Part shown: positions 61,049 to 64,000 of the stretch, piece after piece | How positions within the stretch are numbered: the stretch's first letter is position 1 | Layout: the number at the start of each line of letters is the position of its first letter | Source: Artemia franciscana | Lineage: Eukaryota; Arthropoda; Branchiopoda; Anostraca; Artemiidae | NCBI RefSeq assembly: GCF_032884065.1 | Contig: NC_088880.1 | Coordinates: forward strand, 23,227,696-23,291,695 | Reading direction: 5' to 3' | Length of the DNA stretch: 64,000 nucleotides | Translations under genes and position numbers: made by a program | Notes under the pieces: generated by a model | Database searches by the model: none | What the model was told of the DNA's origin: nothing | What the model saw: the letters and a program-made list of their open reading frames with translations, nothing else

Positions 61049-61311
61049 TCGCCATTATTAGCAATGATCTAGACATAAAGCTAGTAGTTCGAGAAGCAAT
61101 TGAAATCAGACTTAAGATTAATAATAATATTTCCTTCAATAGGAATTTAGGAGAATATTCACTGAATGCTTTATACACAAATTTAATTAAAAATGACCTT
61201 ACAAAATATAAAAAAAAAAACCCAATAGATATTAACACAGAACCTGTCACAAATAGACCTATAAGATCAGCAGTGAAAAAAGCTAGGCTGGCATTAAAAA
61301 CCTGGTTTTAA
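61033..61311 (+). pseudogene. Penelope-like C-terminal fragment in inverted orientation
   Basis: The plus strand reads ISNDLDIKLVVREAIEIRLK, then NNISFNRNLGEYSLNALYTN and SAVKKARLALKTWF to a stop at 61309-61311. VREAIEIxL followed by FNRxLGEYxLNxLYxxL is the sequence found after the GIY-YIG domain in Penelope proteins. Thus the piece lacking from the minus-strand copy lies here, pointing the other way, with its upstream end facing the truncated 5' side of that copy. The frame is intact over about 90 codons. It may be part of the same insertion (an inverted terminal segment) or a second copy. Confidence 0.85.
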
Positions 61312-61689
61312 ATCATTTTCTTTCATTTCATTGAATTGCCTCGTTTCATAACAATTTATTTTTCAGTCTTGGTTGAACTTCACTGAGATAAGGATGCTGG
61401 GATTGTTTTGAAAAGCTGTTCATTTTAGTTTTACTGATTTTATCCTCTCGTAAGTTGTTTTTTCTTATTTGTATTGCTGAGGACGGCCCTTGGACATAGG
61501 GCCAAATTATTCATTCTAATTTGTTTCCCACTATCTTAAAAAATTCCCTATTGTTCTTCTTGTTATTGGTGTTTGGAACAGAAGATAACACAAACAGGAG
61601 TAGGGCTACCACCCCTTAGAGCTTCTCAAGGCAATAGCGTCACATGACTCTGTATTATTCGTTAATTATATGTAAAAATAAGTTTTTTT
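61312..61689. other. Unassigned; probable Penelope 3' flank
   Basis: There is no independent motif. Its position after the C-terminal fragment suggests 3' untranslated sequence of that copy. Confidence 0.35.
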
Positions 61690-61880
61690 TAACTGAAAGT
61701 AAGCAGCAACATTAATTAAGTTGTTCTGTATATGAAGGGGTTACCCCCTTGCTCAATACCTTGCTCTTCTAAATAAAGATTTAACAGTTATAAATAAAAT
61801 TTCAAATTCTAATTAAACGGCCCTTGCGTTTCAGGGGTCGCTCTTAAAAAATTGGGACGAACAGTCAAACTTTGGTATCC
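61690..61880 (+). repeat. R-family variant-2 hairpin fragment, diverged
   Basis: AACTGAAAGTAAGCAGCAAC, CAATACCTTGCTCTT, CGGCCCTTGCGTTTCAGGGG and TCGCTCTTAAAAAATTGGGA follow the order of the variant-2 hairpin. The second arm is lost. Confidence 0.75.
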
Positions 61881-61984
61881 ATGGAGTTCTACAAATCACT
61901 TTGGAATTCTGCAAATCAGAGGCAATGTTATAGCGTTGCCTATTATAAAGGCCTTACGGGTCAATGTTTAATTATTTATTATTT

Positions 61985-64000
61985 TTTCCAGAGGCACTTC
62001 AGAGGAAGGGGTTTTCGTATAAACTTATGGGAAGGGGGGGGGGAGGGCTTGTTCGATTGGAAATCGGAAGAGCCATATATGGGTCTTATAGAAGATATAT
62101 TCGTATAAACTTCAGAGAGATCTCAATTGATTGAAAATTGAAAGTTCTAGTTAACTTTTTAAGACTCAGAAGTGATCGGAGGGCAACTAGCCCAACTACG
62201 CCTTTTTTCCCAAATACAAAGGAAAAAAATTTGAGATAGCCATTTTGTTACAAATAGTTCGAAAATCATATAATAAGACTTTGAAGATCATATAACTCTC
62301 GATAACCCCCCCCCTTATGGCCTGAGGGTAGGCGTTGTAGGTTATGTCCTCGGGGCATATATGTTTTTTACCCAAGGAATGCTGGTATGAACTTCAGAGA
62401 GGGCTCATTTGACTAGAAATTGAAAGTTCTAGTTCACTTTCTAAGAGTCAAAATAGATCAGAGGGCAACTACCCCCAACCCCCCCACGCCCTATTCCTCC
62501 AAATGTATCCGATAAAAGTTTGAGATGGCCATTTTGTTTGAAATAGTTTAAAGCTCATATAACTGAAACTCTAGGGTCAACACAACCCCCCACGGCCCGG
62601 AGAAATCGTTGTAAGTTATGCCCTGGGGGCATATATGGTTTTTATAGTAAGTGTCGGTATGAACTTCAGAGAGGACTCATTTGATTGAATTTTGAAAGTT
62701 CTAGTTCAGTTTTTAATAGTCAAAAGAGATCAGAAGGCAACTAGCCCCCTCCCCTATGCCCTTTTCCCAAATAAACCTGATAAAAATTTTGAGATAGCCA
62801 TTTTGTTAAAAATAGTTTAAAGATCATATAACAAAACTCTGGGGTCGACGCAACCCCCAGGGCCCGAGGGCAGGCGTTTTAAGTTATGCCCAGGGGGCAT
62901 ATATGACTCTTATAGAAGAGATACTCATGCAAACTTCAGAGAGAGCTTATTTGATTGGAAATCGAAAGCTCTAGTTCACTTTTCAAGAGTCAAAACAGAC
63001 CACAGGGTAACTACCCCCACCCTTTTTTTCCAAATTTATCCGATAAAACTTTGAGATAGCCATTTTCTTAAAAATTGTTCAAAGATCATATAACTAAAAC
63101 CTCGGGGTCAAAACGACCCCCCAGAGCCAGGGGGAGGCGTTTTAAGTTATGCCCTGGGGCATAAATGGTTCTTATAGAAGGGATACCGGCATAAACTTCA
63201 AAGAGGACTCATTTAATTGAATATTGAAAGTTCTAGTTCAGTTACTAAGAGTCGAAAGAGATCGGAGGGCAACTAGCCCCTAATGCCCTTTTCCTAAATA
63301 CATTTGATAAAAATAATGACATAGCCATTTTGTTATATAGTTTAAAGATCATATTAAAAAAAACTCTGGGGTCGACGCAAATCCTGGAGTCTAGGAGCAG
63401 GCGTTGTATATAATGCCCTGGGGACATATATTGTTCTTATAGAAGGGATATTCGTATAAACTTCACAGAGGGCTCATTCGACTGAATATTGAAAGTTCTA
63501 GTTAAGTTTTTAAAAATCTAAACAGATCGGAGGGCAACTAGCCCCCGACGGTCTTTTCCCCAAACCCGTCCGATAAAAATTTGAAATGAATATTTTGTTA
63601 AAAATAGTTCAAAAACCAGATAATAAAAACTCTGGGGTCATCCCAGTCCCCCAGAGCCCAGGGGCAAGTGTTTTAAGTTATGCCCCGGGGGCTTATAAGG
63701 TATTTATGTAAGGGGATGTCGTATAAACTTTGGAGGTGGCTCTTTTGATTAGAATTGAAATTTCTGGTTACCTTTTTATGGGTCTATAGGGATTGGAGAG
63801 CATATAACCCCACAAACACACACACCCTCTTTTCCACAAATGTATCTGATAGAAATATTGAGATTGCCAGTTTGTTTGAAATATTCCAACGATCAGATAG
63901 CCAAAACTTCAGGGGCAACGTAACCCCCCTCCCCAGAGCTTGGGGTAAGAGTTGTAACTTATGCTATGAGGGCATATAAAGTTTTTATGGAAGAAGTGGT
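61985..64000 (+). repeat. ~268-nt satellite array running off the window
   Basis: The phrase AACTTCAGAGAGGGCTCATT (and variants) recurs at about 62108, 62390, 62661, 62931, 63194, 63460 and 63726, spaced 263-282 nt. Each unit contains GAAAGTTCTAGTT, GGAGGGCAACTAGCCCC, TTTGAGATAGCCATTTTGTT, CTCTGGGGTC and TTATGCCC(T/C)GGGGGCATAT. Units are moderately diverged and the array continues beyond the end. Small ORFs inside are shadows. Confidence 0.95.

Overview
This is a eukaryotic, AT-rich, repeat-dominated invertebrate genomic window with almost no ordinary gene content. The retroelement types, short candidate introns, long (TA)n tracts and a PRDM8/ZNF488-type zinc-finger exon fit an arthropod. 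A crustacean such as a brine shrimp is my best guess; it is an inference from the overall repeat style, not proven here. There are no bacterial operons, CRISPR arrays or convincing tRNA/rRNA genes.

Layout. 0.15-2.6 kb: two opposed copies of a dispersed repeat, called the R family here. 3.1-3.5 kb: a fold-back element. 4.2-6.06 kb: a decayed Helitron with duplicated left-end sequence, minisatellite, the last piece of its helicase and a hairpin/CTAG right end. 6.1-7.8 kb: a minus-strand non-LTR reverse transcriptase. 8.0-8.5 kb: a Penelope-like remnant. 9.4-12.13 kb: a plus-strand CR1/L2-type non-LTR element (endonuclease, RT, TTGAA tail). 12.65-13.65 kb: a 120-nt minisatellite. 15.2-19.4 kb: R-family copies around a 954-bp palindrome. 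21.7-23.3 kb: a roughly 67-nt minisatellite. 24.3-34.2 kb: R-family copies, three small hAT-like MITEs and one candidate orphan exon.

35.2-36.2 kb: a minus-strand RTE-like fragment. 36.2-39.5 kb: a minus-strand Penelope-like RT element without a C-terminal GIY-YIG, bracketed by inverted repeats and (TA)n. 39.6-40.5 kb: a diverged tandem repeat. 41.3-43.2 kb: the longest R-family copy. 43.6-44.4 kb: a non-LTR C-terminus beside (TA)n. 45.0-46.4 kb: a Penelope GIY-YIG fragment caught in a tandem duplication. 48.5-49.3 kb: a very regular 28-nt satellite. 49.5-50.6 kb: non-LTR and R-family fragments. 53.3 kb: a tRNA-derived SINE. 53.68-54.54 kb: the only convincing host gene, a two-C2H2-finger protein. 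55.5-64 kb: a MITE, three tandem arrays and a rearranged GIY-YIG Penelope element; the last array runs off the window.

Apart from the zinc-finger gene, everything recognisable is mobile-element debris or satellite. All retroelement ORFs carry stops and frameshifts, so none looks autonomous. Recurrent themes are (TA)n tracts at element ends, inverted-repeat architectures at several scales, and sequence modules shared between dispersed elements and tandem arrays. Clade names rest on motifs read by eye; no alignment or database search was possible.
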